DNA of 64,000 nt from Cryptomeria japonica (GCF_030272615.1 NC_081410.1:192221619-192285618); one strand, 5' to 3'. Shown: positions 34,001 through 44,511, counted from the stretch's first letter. Translations and numbers: made by a program. Notes: generated by a model not told the origin, from the sequence alone.

Positions 34001-34340
34001 AATTTACTTTTCTCACCGGTCATGTGGTGAGTGTAGCCATTGTCGATCACCTATTCTCCACACCGGTTTGTGCTAGAAATCAATGCCATATCTCCTTCCT
34101 TTGTGCTATCCTCTTTGACTACCACAAAAGAAATGTCATCTTCATCAGATCTCTCTGATTCTTCATCAGTGACTCCTTCTTCTGCAATATATCATTCCTT
34201 CTTGCTTTTGTCTCTGTAACTTTTGAAATTATCCTTCATGTCTCTATCATTGTTGGGACATCTTGAAGCAATATGACCTATCTTATTACATGAGAAGCAC
34301 TTTAAGGGTAATTTACCTTTGTATTTACCTTTACCTCTTG
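31034..34340 (-). pseudogene. D pol: zinc knuckle, protease, integrase, RT, RNase H (degenerate)
   Basis: The minus strand gives a knuckle CFSCNKIGHIASRC (about 34300), a protease remnant (VIDNGYTHHMTGEK; the DSG triad altered to DNG), GAG-pre-integrase WLWHKRLCHVNFDSIAKI (about 33690), integrase HTDLCGPMRT (first Asp kept) and CLRSDRGGEFTSQEF (second Asp), then NGVA followed by a stop where the catalytic Glu should be. RT starts at 32423 (MFRNKMDETGKVIRNKVRLV) with [27 protein letters not shown] and [12 protein letters not shown] at about 31980. RNase H is at 31787-31034 with FTDSNWVGN, AKYVATAINC and HCDNTSAIDISKN. Several frameshifts and stops; inactive. Confidence 0.9.
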
Positions 34341-34352
34341 GCAATCTTCTTA

Positions 34353-35090
34353 CTAGTAGAGCTTCAATGAGAGTAGATTGTCATTCTCATGGGAATGACC
34401 AGTTCTGGTAGTAGAGCTACTACCATTTTCTTTCCTTCTCCTTGTGGGTGCATGCATCATGGATGTTTTGAAAGAAACATCAATCTTTGGTATGTTGTTT
34501 TCATAATTGCTCAACTCAAAAGAAGTCAACTTACCGATCAGTGAGTCAAGAGTTACACTGATTGTTCCCAAGGATCTAAGCTCTTGGATAGCAGAGACCC
34601 TTATGACATATTTTAGTAGTAGATTTCTTAGGATTTTTCTAACCATGTCCTCCTCCTCAAGTTTTCCTCCTGCACTTTTAATGGATTTTACTACATCTTT
34701 TATCCTCTTACTGTACAGCTCTATGTTTTCACTTTCCTGCATTCTCATCTCATCATATTTTCCTCTCAGGCTATCTACTTTGGCCTTTTGAACATGGGGA
34801 TCTCCCCCATAGACTGTCTTCAACTTATTCCATATATGAAAAGCTATTTTCAAATCTTGTACCTCAGCAAATTCATTATCTGAAAGTGTGCTAACAATCA
34901 GATCCATAGCAGCAGAATTATCTAGCCTTTCCTTGGTTTGTTCTAGAGTAAGAGTCCATGTAGGTTCATTGTATTATGTGATCACATGATTCCAGTAGTG
35001 TTCACCTAGGGATTTTAAATAGAGTTTCATTCTTCCCCACCATAAGATGTATTTCTACTTAGAGAACTTAGGACCCTCCTTATGCATCAT
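34353..35090 (-). pseudogene. D gag: UBN2-type capsid region
   Basis: Frame from the ATG at 35090 (MMHKEGPKFS) with two early stops, open from 34907 to 34353. Typical copia Gag motifs: ILWWGRMKLYL, AFHIWNKLKTVYGGDPHVQKAK, SLRGKYDEMRMQESENIELYSKRIKDVV. It is closely similar in layout to the F gag (KENPKEVWDVLENIYGGDEH). The zinc knuckle lies just downstream in another frame, so a frameshift occurred near 34350. Confidence 0.87.
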
Positions 35091-35142
35091 CTTTGATCTT
35101 TCCCTAAGCTAGTTAAGCTTCTTCTAATTCTAGGGACCTTAT

Positions 35143-35154
35143 GCTTTGATACCA
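35143..35154 (-). promoter_or_regulatory. D primer binding site
   Basis: The minus strand reads TGGTATCAAAGC, two bases from the LTR end; the initiator Met tRNA site with one change. Confidence 0.88.
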
Positions 35155-35156
35155 AC

Positions 35157-36908
35157 TATTAGTCCCAACCAGTGCTGAGAGGGGAGGGGTGAATTAGCAC
35201 TTAATCAAAATTTCACAATTTAACTTTTATCTTAAAACTTCTTTCATCTAAGATCCAATAATATACTTAATCACTAAAGTAAAATATGCAAGCATGAAAA
35301 GTTGACAGTGAGACCAAGAATTTATCTCATGGAAACCCAATAGGGAGAAAACCATAGTGTGAGTACGAACTCACAAAATTTGCACTCTTATGGAGTACAC
35401 CCAGTTAAGAGCCATCCCTGTTAGGAGATTACAAAGACACTGTTAGGTGTCACCCAGTTAAGGGATTTTGAACAATGTCAGTTAGTGCATTTACCTTGTT
35501 AAAGGTAGCCTGGTTAGAGGACTTAGAACATTAGCTAAGATGTTACCCAGTTAAGGGATTTTACAATAGAGACTTGTTAAAGTCCACCCAGTCAAGGGAT
35601 TTATGTTGTAGTTATTAGAAAGCAACAAATGGATGATATGTTGAATTAGCTACTGATATATTGATAAGATCTCAATATGCATTCCACTCAATACACATTG
35701 ATTGTGTCTTCTCTGCACAACACCAATTTCCTTCTTACACCTTCGGCTATTCACTCAGTTGGTCATCTCTCCTTCAACACTGCACTCTACCAGTCCTCTG
35801 ACCTTTGGCTCTACACTCTGCTGGTCCACTATCCTTCAGCTCTACCCTTAGCCAGTTTTCTATCCTTTGGCTCTGCACTCAACCAATTCTTTGTCCTTCA
35901 GCTTTGTACTCAGTCGCTTCTCTATCCTTCGGTTGTGTACTCAGCCAGTTCTCTATCCTTCGGCTTTGCACTCAACCGGTTCTTTGTATGTCGACTCTAC
36001 ACTTGGTAAATCTACCTCACACATACACTCAATTGTGCTAACACCTCTTAGCACTTCTTCTCACTTTTCTCTTCACCCTGGATCACCTTCAACAAGATTT
36101 CCTTATTTCAAATTTCATGATAATTTTTTTTTGAAAGAGATCAAGAACTCTTTATACATTTTCACTCAACACCCATAGGCATATCCTTAATCATTTCAAT
36201 CAAGGATTTTAGAAGATTTCAAATTCAAACTCTCCTACTCTTTCTCTATGCACCTTTCAACAATTCTGCCAAGTGTTCAACCAGTTCTGCCACCGCATCT
36301 TTCAAGGATAGAAACCTCTGAGACATGTCCAGTCAAATAAATGCAAACTAGAGAATCTATATTTAATCATGCTTGACTACATGGTAATTGAAAGTTAACT
36401 CTACCAAAAAATTATTTGGTGTAGATAGAAGCCTACCAACTCATTCTTTGCCATTGCAACTAAATGGATGATCACTGCTCTAAAACTTATGGTGATCACC
36501 TGTCTTCCTTCAGTCATATTCGTGTACTGGTATGTAACTGCACTTCTTGCTTTACCAGTTCATTCTTTGGTTGTTGGTTTGTTGTGCTAGAATCATCTTT
36601 CTCCCCTGTTTGCCAGAGAGTTACCGGTTGGTTGGAACAAACAAGTTTCTTTGCTTGAGTCACCTTTTATGACTTCACCATCATCAAGGTGACCAATCTT
36701 CCTAGATGATAGATCAGTTGACTTACTTTATCTTTCCTTGAGATGAAGTACCCTTTGATTATTCAATACCCATTCATTATTGATTACTGAAAAGAAATAT
36801 CACTTTACCTATACCACTACACCAGTTAGTATCTTCACTAGTAAGTGTTGAACATCAATGACAAACCTTAGCATATATACCGGTTTTCTCAATGCCAACA
36901 ATCCAACA
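35157..36908 (-). repeat. D 5' LTR (right on plus strand), 1752 bp
   Basis: Homologous to 28871-30697. The terminal TG has become TA (TATTAGTCCCAACC). Ends AATCCAACA before the TSD AAAAT. Confidence 0.92.
35171..35201 (-). promoter_or_regulatory. U5-end stem-loop, right LTR of D
   Basis: AGTGCT (35171-35176) pairs with AGCACT (35196-35201) around a loop that on the transcribed strand contains CACCCCTCCCCTCTC. The left LTR copy has lost most of the pairing. Confidence 0.55.
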
Positions 36909-37371
36909 AAAATCTTGCCTAATTTCACTATAGATATAGATAAGAAGATAGGTGTTTGCCAGGGAAAGCTTGTTGGCATTTCTCAGTCCTTTGATCCTAA
37001 TTTAACTTTAACCAGAAGTATTGAATGGTAGGTTATAGCTTTCAATGATCAGATCTCAAGTCTCCAAGCCGACAAGGAAATTTTTTTGAGAAGAATAGGT
37101 GAACTTTGAAACCTGATTGCCACCTGGTTGGACACCATATTAAGTAATAAGGTGGTTTGTATGAAGTAAATGGCCCAACCTGTGCCATCATACCTAAGGG
37201 TATTAGAAATTCATTCTACTATATTTAGTGCATTTATCATAGTTTTGTATAACTTGAAGAGTGGGTGGGATATTCACCTAGTATTTTTGAAGACTGTTTA
37301 TGCTGACCTCTTCAAGTACTTGTAAATTTTTGGTGAATATAACTGTATATATATTTTGGACAGCACCCCAT
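36909..37371 (+). pseudogene. Element E ORF, fragment 3 (C-terminal end)
   Basis: Continues in frame from 28870 across the D insertion. It reads NFTIDIDKKIGVCQGKLVG, then a helical region (NDQISSLQADKEIFLRRIGE) and more helical sequence to about 37330, with four or five stops. It ends about 40 bp before the first PPT-like tract, exactly where autonomous copia elements have RNase H, but shows no RNase H motif. E may therefore be non-autonomous like C, with an unrelated or very diverged accessory protein (inference). Confidence 0.6.
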
Positions 37372-37542
37372 TTTTGGCATTGCTATTAAAGGGGGAGAGG
37401 AACGGTGAAAAATGTATAATATTAGAGAGTAGAATTATTTCTCTAAGGAGGAGCCTTAGAAATTCATTTTATTCTTTTGAACCAGTGTACAGTGCTCAAC
37501 ACTTTTTTCATGAGTGTTTCCATCAATCCCAAAGGGGGAGAT
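37372..37542 (+). promoter_or_regulatory. Element E 3' noncoding region with PPT
   Basis: Two PPT-like tracts: TTAAAGGGGGAGAGG (about 37387) and CCAAAGGGGGAGAT (37529-37542) next to the LTR. TTTTGGCATTG (37372-37382) pairs with CAATCCCAAAG (37524-37534) at most positions. Confidence 0.8.
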
Positions 37543-38520
37543 TATTGGCAATTGACACTCATTTGGTGGTCTCTGATGGTTTTTGGTGGCTGATTATTGG
37601 TTTAGGGTTGTCATTGATGGTAACTCTTCATAGAGATCCGATCTAGTGGTCATAATTCTTGTTATTTGGAAGCAAGTGTTAACTAGTATCTTGTTAACCA
37701 GTATTTCAGGAAGAACAAAGCATTTTTGGTTTTGAAAGCTTTCCAATGATTACAGTGTATTGAATCATGTTCCTGTTGATTGGGCCAACATAGACACATC
37801 ATTTTCTTATTGTTTTGGTGATCTGCATTTATGTTTTTGGATCTGGTCAATCTGACATGTGAAGACATGTTACATTTTCAAGTCGGCATAATAATTAATC
37901 TATTTTGTAGTTACAAGTATATAAGTTTTGTGTGGGTGATCTTTTTTATGTATGGTGAGATTGTATGTGAGTGAAAGATGATCGAGAATCCATTTTGGTG
38001 TAGCTTCAAATACACATTCTTGATCTGGTAATTGACTGAGATAGAGAACATGGCAGAATAGAGCAAAATAGAGAAGGTGATCCAATCAGTGTATTTAGCA
38101 CTCAATGAAAAATCATCCAAGCATTGTAGATGCTATTTCAGAGTTTATTTATTGTAATTCATCACTATATCAACTTTTTAATTCAAAGATATTTTCTTGA
38201 GGGTTTTAGCCTTCCCGATGATTGGAGTTGAGCAGTGAGCTCTAGGCAGTGTGCCTGAATGCCTGTGCATTCCCATTTTGTAATATTATTTTTCTACTGG
38301 CCATAGTGGAATAATATTGTGGGTTTAAATCCCACCGTCATTTTTCCCATTTGGGTTTCCATGTAAAAATACCAGTTTTATGATCTTGTGGTTGTTTGTT
38401 TCATGTTTCTGCATTTCAGTTTTAAGTGTTTTTATCTAGTAGTTGAAAGTTAATTTTGAAAATTTGTTAACCGATAGATCACTGATTCACTCCCCCTCTC
38501 AGTGATCCCTAATTCCAACA
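37543..38520 (+). repeat. Element E 3' LTR, about 978 bp
   Basis: Starts TATTGGCAATTGAC (TG decayed to TA) after the PPT and ends AATTCCAACA. It contains a TATATAAG run at 37918, the block TTTTTCCCATTTGGGTTTCCA (38342 on) and the C-rich stem-loop at its end. The 5' LTR is outside the window. Confidence 0.8.
38477..38507 (+). promoter_or_regulatory. U5-end stem-loop, element E LTR
   Basis: GATCACTG (38477-38484) and CAGTGATC (38500-38507) form a perfect 8-bp stem around ATTCACTCCCCCTCT, 13 bases before the LTR end. Confidence 0.65.
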
Positions 38521-39541
38521 TGATGTGCATCCAAATCTTGTAAGATGTATACTGAATTTGTATATATATACATGATCAATACACATCAGTCGTGAGACAC
38601 ATAAAGACATATGTTGAAAACATATCAAACATGAAGCGAACATAAGACATACAAATATATAAGGCATACGAATATACATAAGATATATGAATACACTAAA
38701 GAAAAAAGTAACTCCTTCATGTAGGAAGTATTCACATGAATACGCATGAATGCTTGAAGACACAAAGCATAATAAAAGTATCCACTCAATACATGCATTG
38801 TTAGATTCTTTCTTATTAACTTCAGTCTCAACCTTTGTTACTACTTTGGTTTTAAGAAGAAGAGGATGTGAATGTAACCAAAGTGCTTAGAGACCAAATA
38901 CAATAGGCTCCCTCAAAGTTTACATATCCAATCCGTTACCCTATATTGGGCCCATGTCGTCAAGGTTTACAGGATGTTGATCCCTACCCTATATTGGGAA
39001 ACATCCTAATGATTGTGAATTTTTAATAGTTATGATCCATAGTAATGATCATTGGATGATTTTGATTCCTTTCCTTTTATATCTCTCAATGTGAGTGATG
39101 CAAGAGAACCCTCATGCTCACAATGGTTAAATTTGGATTTTTTCTTTTTTTGTGTTGTTTCATCTAAATAAGTTCATTTGGGACCATTAATTATCATTTG
39201 GAGTCATTTGTGAAAGTTTGGGGTCATTTGGATAAAAGATGTAAGAGTTGCTCAATTGTTGTCAAAGTTCTTGTATGGTCCTAAATAGGCATCATCAACA
39301 TGACACAAGGGTTGAAAAACTTTGTATTCAAGTTTTGAATGAAGTTGGAATCAATTTGGAGACTATTTCTATGTGTTTTCCTACAATATTGTTTCTCTTT
39401 CACATTGTGTGGATTGTACAAATCAAATAAAGACCCAAGACCTGTTAGAAATGTTAGATATGTGAATATAGTTTCATTGTACTTAGTTTCATCAATTTTC
39501 ACCCAATACTTTAGTAGATATTGCAATTTATTTAAAAACTG
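38521..39541. other. Flanking sequence right of element E, no gene seen
   Basis: AT-rich, with two copies of TACCCTATATTGGG (about 38939 and 38987) and several TCATTTGG motifs near 39165-39230. Only short ORFs with no recognisable domain. It could be part of another old element. Confidence 0.5.
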
Positions 39542-41680
39542 TTCAAAAACCATCAGATGCATGCAATGCAAGGTTGCAAGATAGGCTAACTTTCATTCTG
39601 TTCATCATAGGCATGAACTACCAAAAAGAGAACATCTGGGTGGGTAGGTTTATGGTAGGCATACTCCTATTGTTCCTTCCAACTCGTTGGAATGTCGAAA
39701 GCCATACCCTACCAGTGTCATCTCCCAAGTTCCCTAAGTCCGAAAAATTATCAAAGTTTGACATACTATTTCTTGAAATCCAAGATGCATACGAATGATC
39801 TATTTGAAGCTTTAGTTTCATGTGACGCCTATCTACAATTACCTATCACAAATTTTGAAGACTCAGAGCCATTTTCACAGGATAGCATTTTTCTAGTTGG
39901 TGTGAAAACTATCAGATGCATGGAATGTAAGGTTGCAAGATATGCTAACTTTCATTTCATTCATTGTGGGTACAAACTACTAGTATGAGAACATCTGGGT
40001 GGGAAGATTTATGGTAGGCATGCTCCTGTTGTGCATCCCAACTTGTTGGAATGTCTAGAGCCATACCATAATTGTGTCATCTCTCAAGTGCTCTAAGTCC
40101 AAAAAATTGTCAAACTTTGAAAAACTATTTCTCGAAATCCAAGACACATAAAAAATGATCTATTTGAAGCTATAGGTTCATGTGAGGCCCATCTACAATG
40201 ACCTATGTTGTATTTTGAAGACTTGGAGCCATTTTGACAAGGTAGCATTTTTCAATTGGTGCAAAAACTGTCAGATGCATTCAATGCAAGGTTGCAAGAT
40301 AGGATAAATTTCATTTCATTCATTGTGGGAATGAACTACCAACACGAGCATGTCTAGATGGGCAATTTTGTGGTGGGAATTCTCCTATTGTGCATCCCAA
40401 CTTGTCGAAACGTCTAGAGCCATACCCTACTAGTGCCATCTCTCAAGTGCCCTAAGTCTAAAAATATTTCAAACTTTGATGGATTATTTCTTGGAATCCA
40501 GGACACATATGAATGATATATTTGAAGCTATAGGTTCATGTGAGGACCATCTACAATGATCTCTCATATTTTGAATACTTAGAGGGATTTTCATAGGGTA
40601 GCATTTTTTCACTTGGTGCAAAAACCATCAAATGCATGCAATGCAAGGTTGCAAGATAGGATAACTTTCGTTTCATTCACCGTGGGTATGAACTACCATC
40701 ATGAGAACATCCAGGTGGTTAGGCATGCTCCTATTGTGCATCCCAACTCGTCGGAACCCTACCGATGCCATCTCTCTAGTGCTTTAAGTCTAAAAAATTG
40801 TCAAACTTTGATAGACTATTTCTCAGAATCCAAGAAACATAAAAAATGATCTATTTAAATCTACAGGTTCATGTGAGGCCCATCTACAATGACCTCTCTT
40901 TAATTTTGAATACTCGAAGCCATTTTCACAGCGTAGCATTTTTTTAGTTGGTGCAAAAATTGTCAGATGCATGCAATGCAAGATTGCAAGATAGGTAAAC
41001 TTTCATTTTGTTCGTTGTGGGCATGAAATACCATCATGAGTGCATTTTGTGGGAAATTTTATGGTAGGAATACTCCTTTTGTGCCTCCCAACTTGCCAGA
41101 ACATCCAAGGCCATACCCTACCAATGTCATCTCTCAAGTGCCCTAAGTACAAAAAATTGTCAAACTTTGATGGATCGTTTCTCATAATCTAGGATGCATA
41201 CAAATGATATATTTGAAGCTATAGGTTCATTTGAAGTCCATCTACAATGACCTATCTCAGATTTTGAAGACTCATAGCCATTTTCACAAGGTAGCATTTT
41301 TTCAATTGGTGCAAAGACCATCAAATGCATGCAATGCAAGGTTGTAAGATATGGTAACTTTCATTTCATTCATTATGGGCACAAACTACCAGCACGAGCA
41401 CATTCAAGTGGGCATTTTTATGGTAGGCATGCTCCTGATGTACCTCCCAATTTTGTTGAACATCCAAAGCTATACCCTACCAATGCCATCTCTCAAGTAC
41501 CCTAAGTCCAAAAAATTGTCAAACTTTGACAAACTATTTCTTGGAATCTAGGATGCATACGAATGATCTATTTTAATCTATAGGGTCATGTGAGGCCCAT
41601 CTACAATGACCTATCTCAATTTTTGAAGACTCAAAGCCATTTTTCGCATGGTAGCATTTTTTTCAATTGGTGTGAAAATA
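39542..41680 (+). repeat. Satellite-like tandem array, about six copies of a 358-bp unit
   Basis: The unit start TCA(G/A)ATGCATGCAATGCAAG occurs at 39553, 39912, 40271, 40628, 40963 and 41321, spacings 359, 359, 357, 335 and 358. Each unit then contains CTTTCATT, GAACTACCA, CATACCCTACCA, AAAAATTGTCAAACTTTGA, CATCTACAATGACCTA and GGTAGCATTTTTCAATTGGT in that order. One unit is about 23 bp short. Scattered short ORFs are unit by-products. Confidence 0.88.
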
Positions 41681-41845
41681 GAATTAGGTCATGTACTCAT
41701 AGATACTCATACAAAATTTCAAGTATAATCATAGATACAAAATGCATCACAAAATTCCATTTATGCATTTATAATCAAATAGTATAAAAATTACATATAC
41801 AAAAATTTGCTGCTTAATTTGGACAAATCAGCTCATGGCTATTTA
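41681..41845. other. AT-rich spacer after the satellite array
   Basis: No ORF or motif recognised; leads into the 52-bp repeat. Confidence 0.4.
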
Positions 41846-42050
41846 AATATATAAAAAAATTATTTACAAATCAACTCTAGCCGTTTATATATAATTTGGC
41901 ATTTAAATATACACAATTTACCTTATGATCATTTAAATATACAAAATTTGGCATCTAAATATGCACAAATCAGGTCATCGTTGTTTAAATATATAAAATT
42001 TTGCCTCTAAATATGCACAAATTATCTCATGGGCATTTATTTATACAAAA
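41846..42050 (+). repeat. 52-bp AT-rich tandem repeat, three to four copies
   Basis: The motif ATTTGGCAT(T/C)TAAATAT(A/G)CACAA starts at 41894, 41946 and 41998 (spacing 52), with a more decayed copy upstream. Each unit has two TTTAAATATA segments. Confidence 0.75.
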
Positions 42051-42732
42051 AAAGAATATAGAACAATTCGCCAACGATATATACAAAATTCTCAAAATCA
42101 TTATACCTTGAACCATAGAATCATTGTAATGCTCCAACGCATTGAAAACTTGTAGATGACCCAAAATCAATAAAGTGAGCTTGTTGCATCAACCCTAAAC
42201 CTTATTGTGTCAAGTATTGCCTCATGGCCAGATTCACAAAATTTCCATAAATTCTTGCTATGAGATCTACCACGATACTTAATCAACTAAATATTTGTTA
42301 CAACAACAAGGTTGGAGAAATGAAGAATATGTTTGTGTGTTTCAAAGTCCTCGAATAACCAAACATTATAATTATTGATAGGTTATCTTCTAATCCATGT
42401 CCTTGTCATGACAAAAAACCTTATTGGGTACTTAATACCCTCTTTGTCAATGATTGTGGTTGGCAATTTTCTTTTAGGCTCAATAGAATGACACAAAAAG
42501 TAATTCATTCCTTATTCATTGTTATTTTTTGCAACAACTACGTACACATGACCTACATTTTATAGAATGATAATTAATACCAAAAATAATGTGAGATGTA
42601 ACAAAATGAGCCAAAAAAGTTTTTGCAAAAAAATTAACCAAAAAAATCACCTAGTTCCACTAGGTCTGATACATGGTCAAAATCCATTGATGCTTCCATC
42701 TGGTTCAATTGTAGTGCTTTGGGAGCTTGATA
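42051..42732. other. AT-rich sequence left of element H, no gene seen
   Basis: No convincing ORF, RNA gene or element end recognised. Short ORFs up to about 60 codons lack domains. Confidence 0.4.
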
Positions 42733-42997
42733 TGTGGTGCAAGAGCACCTAGTTTTGAGTACCTAGTTTTCAGTCCAGTTTCTTCATTTTGGTGTGTTTT
42801 TTCATAGGTTGGTTTGGAGTGGTGAATAAGAGTCTTCTCTTAGGTCTTAATATATTTTTGTAATGCTTTGGTAGGTTGAAAGTCCTTAAGACAGTGCATT
42901 TCCTCAATTTTGGCTTATAAGCCCTTGTAAGCCTAAAATGGCAAAATCTAGCTTTTTGATGAAAAATGCCTTGAATAGCCTTATTTGGCATTGGGAC
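42733..42997 (+). repeat. Element H 5' LTR, first part (inferred)
   Basis: Starts TGTGGTGCAAGAGCACC (GGTGC/GCACC inverted repeat) and runs to the insertion of F. The boundary is a guess from the TG start and the expected length; the 3' LTR is not available to confirm it. Confidence 0.45.
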
Positions 42998-43829
42998 TGT
43001 TGGCATATGTGCAAGAGTATGATGACATGATGATATTGTATGTTGTCATTGATGTCAATATGCTGAGAAGTGAACCGGTATATTGAAGTTGAGCAATTGG
43101 CAAAGAGAACCAGTATGATGTTGTAAACCGGTATAAGTGGAGAACCGGTATGATGTTGTAAACTGGTATATGTGCAAAAAGTGAACTAGTATGTTGAAAT
43201 GTGAACTAGTACATGGAATGTGTTATGACTACTGGTTGGTAGTCTTAGCTTCAGGGTTTCCGGTTGAAGTGTCCAAGCCTGTGTGATTCAACCGATGATA
43301 TCGTGTGACGAGTTAGCATTATAATGATGAACAGATTGTGTTGCCATGTCAGCCTTGTGCGTGTGAAGGATATTGCATGAAGGTGATTGCTCCTATCTGC
43401 CCTGGGAATGTGTGAAGTCTCTGTAAATGGTGGAGAATGCGTGATGGGTTATCGCCTTCATGAAGCGGTGAAGAACGAACGATGGAGAATGTCTTGAGAT
43501 TGGTTCAAGATTGTTTCATTCTATGCAATGTGATTGAACCGTCAAGATTGGACCGATTGTTTTGATAACCTAGATGTTTAGGGTTTAGCGTTTATGTTGT
43601 CGACCTATCTGTGTTTTATAAGGTCAATGTTGTGTTTCATGTTGAAGTTGCTGGCAAATGTTGTGCGTGTATCTAAGTGCAGAGATACGTGATTCTTGCC
43701 AGACCAGTTGAGAGGATTGATACTTGCATAGTGTGTGTGCAGAAGGAAGGAACTAAAGTGGATCTGCATTGGCATTGAGTGATATTACCAGATCATTGTG
43801 ATACCTGTTGATCTCTAATCACTTCAACA

Positions 43830-44060
43830 GTTGGAAAATCCCTTAATAGGGTAGCTTTAACCAGCTTGTTGTAAATCCTTTAACAGGGTGACTCAAAGCC
43901 ATTGAGTTCATAAAATTCTCTAACAAGGTAACCTCTAATAGGGTTTAACCCTTAACTGGGTATTCTAGCCATCCCTTAACCGGGTGATCCCTAACAAGAT
44001 TGGTTCCTAACAGAACTTGTTGTAACAATCTTTGACCGGAGTTGGCTCCTAATAGAGCAG
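43830..44060 (+). repeat. Degenerate CCTTAACAGGGT repeats in F LTR
   Basis: About ten units of 15-25 bp: CCCTTAATAGGGTAG, CCTTTAACAGGGTGAC, CCTCTAATAGGGTTT, CCTTAACTGGGTATT, CCCTTAACCGGGTGAT and so on. Each is a near inverted repeat (CCTTAA...GGG). Similar clusters occur in the LTRs of A (12400-12620), C (20530-20720) and D (29100-29330). Confidence 0.75.
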
Positions 44061-44437
44061 ACTTCTAAAGAGTTCAAGAATAGCTTGTGGGTATTCATCC
44101 CCACCATGGTTTTTCCCAATTGGGTTTCCACATGAAAAAAATTGTGTGTCATGTGTGATGCCTCTTTCATGTGATGTTTTGTTATTTCCTATTTAGTGGT
44201 GAATCATGGTGATCTAGTAAATCATTGTATTTTTGATGATAGATTATCTATTTATGCTTGAGGATAAAGTGGTGATGAGGGAGTAGGTTGTATGGAAAGC
44301 TAAGTGTTGTTGATTCATGTCTTTCACAATTGCATTGTGTTTAACTGTTTGTAATCTAGTTTAGACCGGTGTTAGTGATTGCCAGTCAAGTTCACTATTT
44401 GCAGTCAAACCCATTGAGGAAAATTTTTTGTGTCTGT

Positions 44438-44460
44438 ACTGATTCACCCCCCCTCTCAGT
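44438..44460 (+). promoter_or_regulatory. U5-end stem-loop, left LTR of F
   Basis: ACTG (44438-44441) pairs with CAGT (44457-44460) around a loop with seven C. The right LTR has a 6-bp perfect stem; here one outer pair is lost. Confidence 0.55.
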
Positions 44461-44499
44461 TCCAGTTTGGTACTCACCATTCATCATTGAGTTATCAAT

Positions 44500-44511
44500 T
44501 GGTATCAGAGC
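44500..44511 (+). promoter_or_regulatory. F primer binding site (initiator Met tRNA)
   Basis: TGGTATCAGAGC, two bases after the LTR end; complete match to the usual copia site. Confidence 0.95.

Larger units (their letters stand above)
28871..36908 (-). mobile_element. Element D: full-length Ty1/copia retrotransposon
   Basis: 8038 bp with LTRs of 1827 and 1752 bp, Met-tRNA-type PBS, gag-pol on the minus strand, and PPT. TSD CAAAT on the left and AAAAT on the right (4 of 5). It lies in the reading frame of element E. All coding parts are degenerate. Confidence 0.93.
42998..44497 (+). repeat. F 5' LTR, 1500 bp
   Basis: TGTTGGCATATG ... GAGTTATCA. Near 43085-43170 it has a tandem duplication of about 35 bp (GAACCGGTATGATGTTGTAA units) that is single in the 3' LTR. 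A TATAAGG motif lies near 43617. The CCTTAACAGGGT-type repeats occupy 43830-44060, followed by the block TTTTTCCCAATTGGGTTTCC at 44109. Confidence 0.93.

Noticed and set aside
39542-41680. Could the direct repeats be a CRISPR array?
   Set aside because: Units are 358 bp with no short repeat-spacer pattern, and the context is a eukaryotic repeat region.
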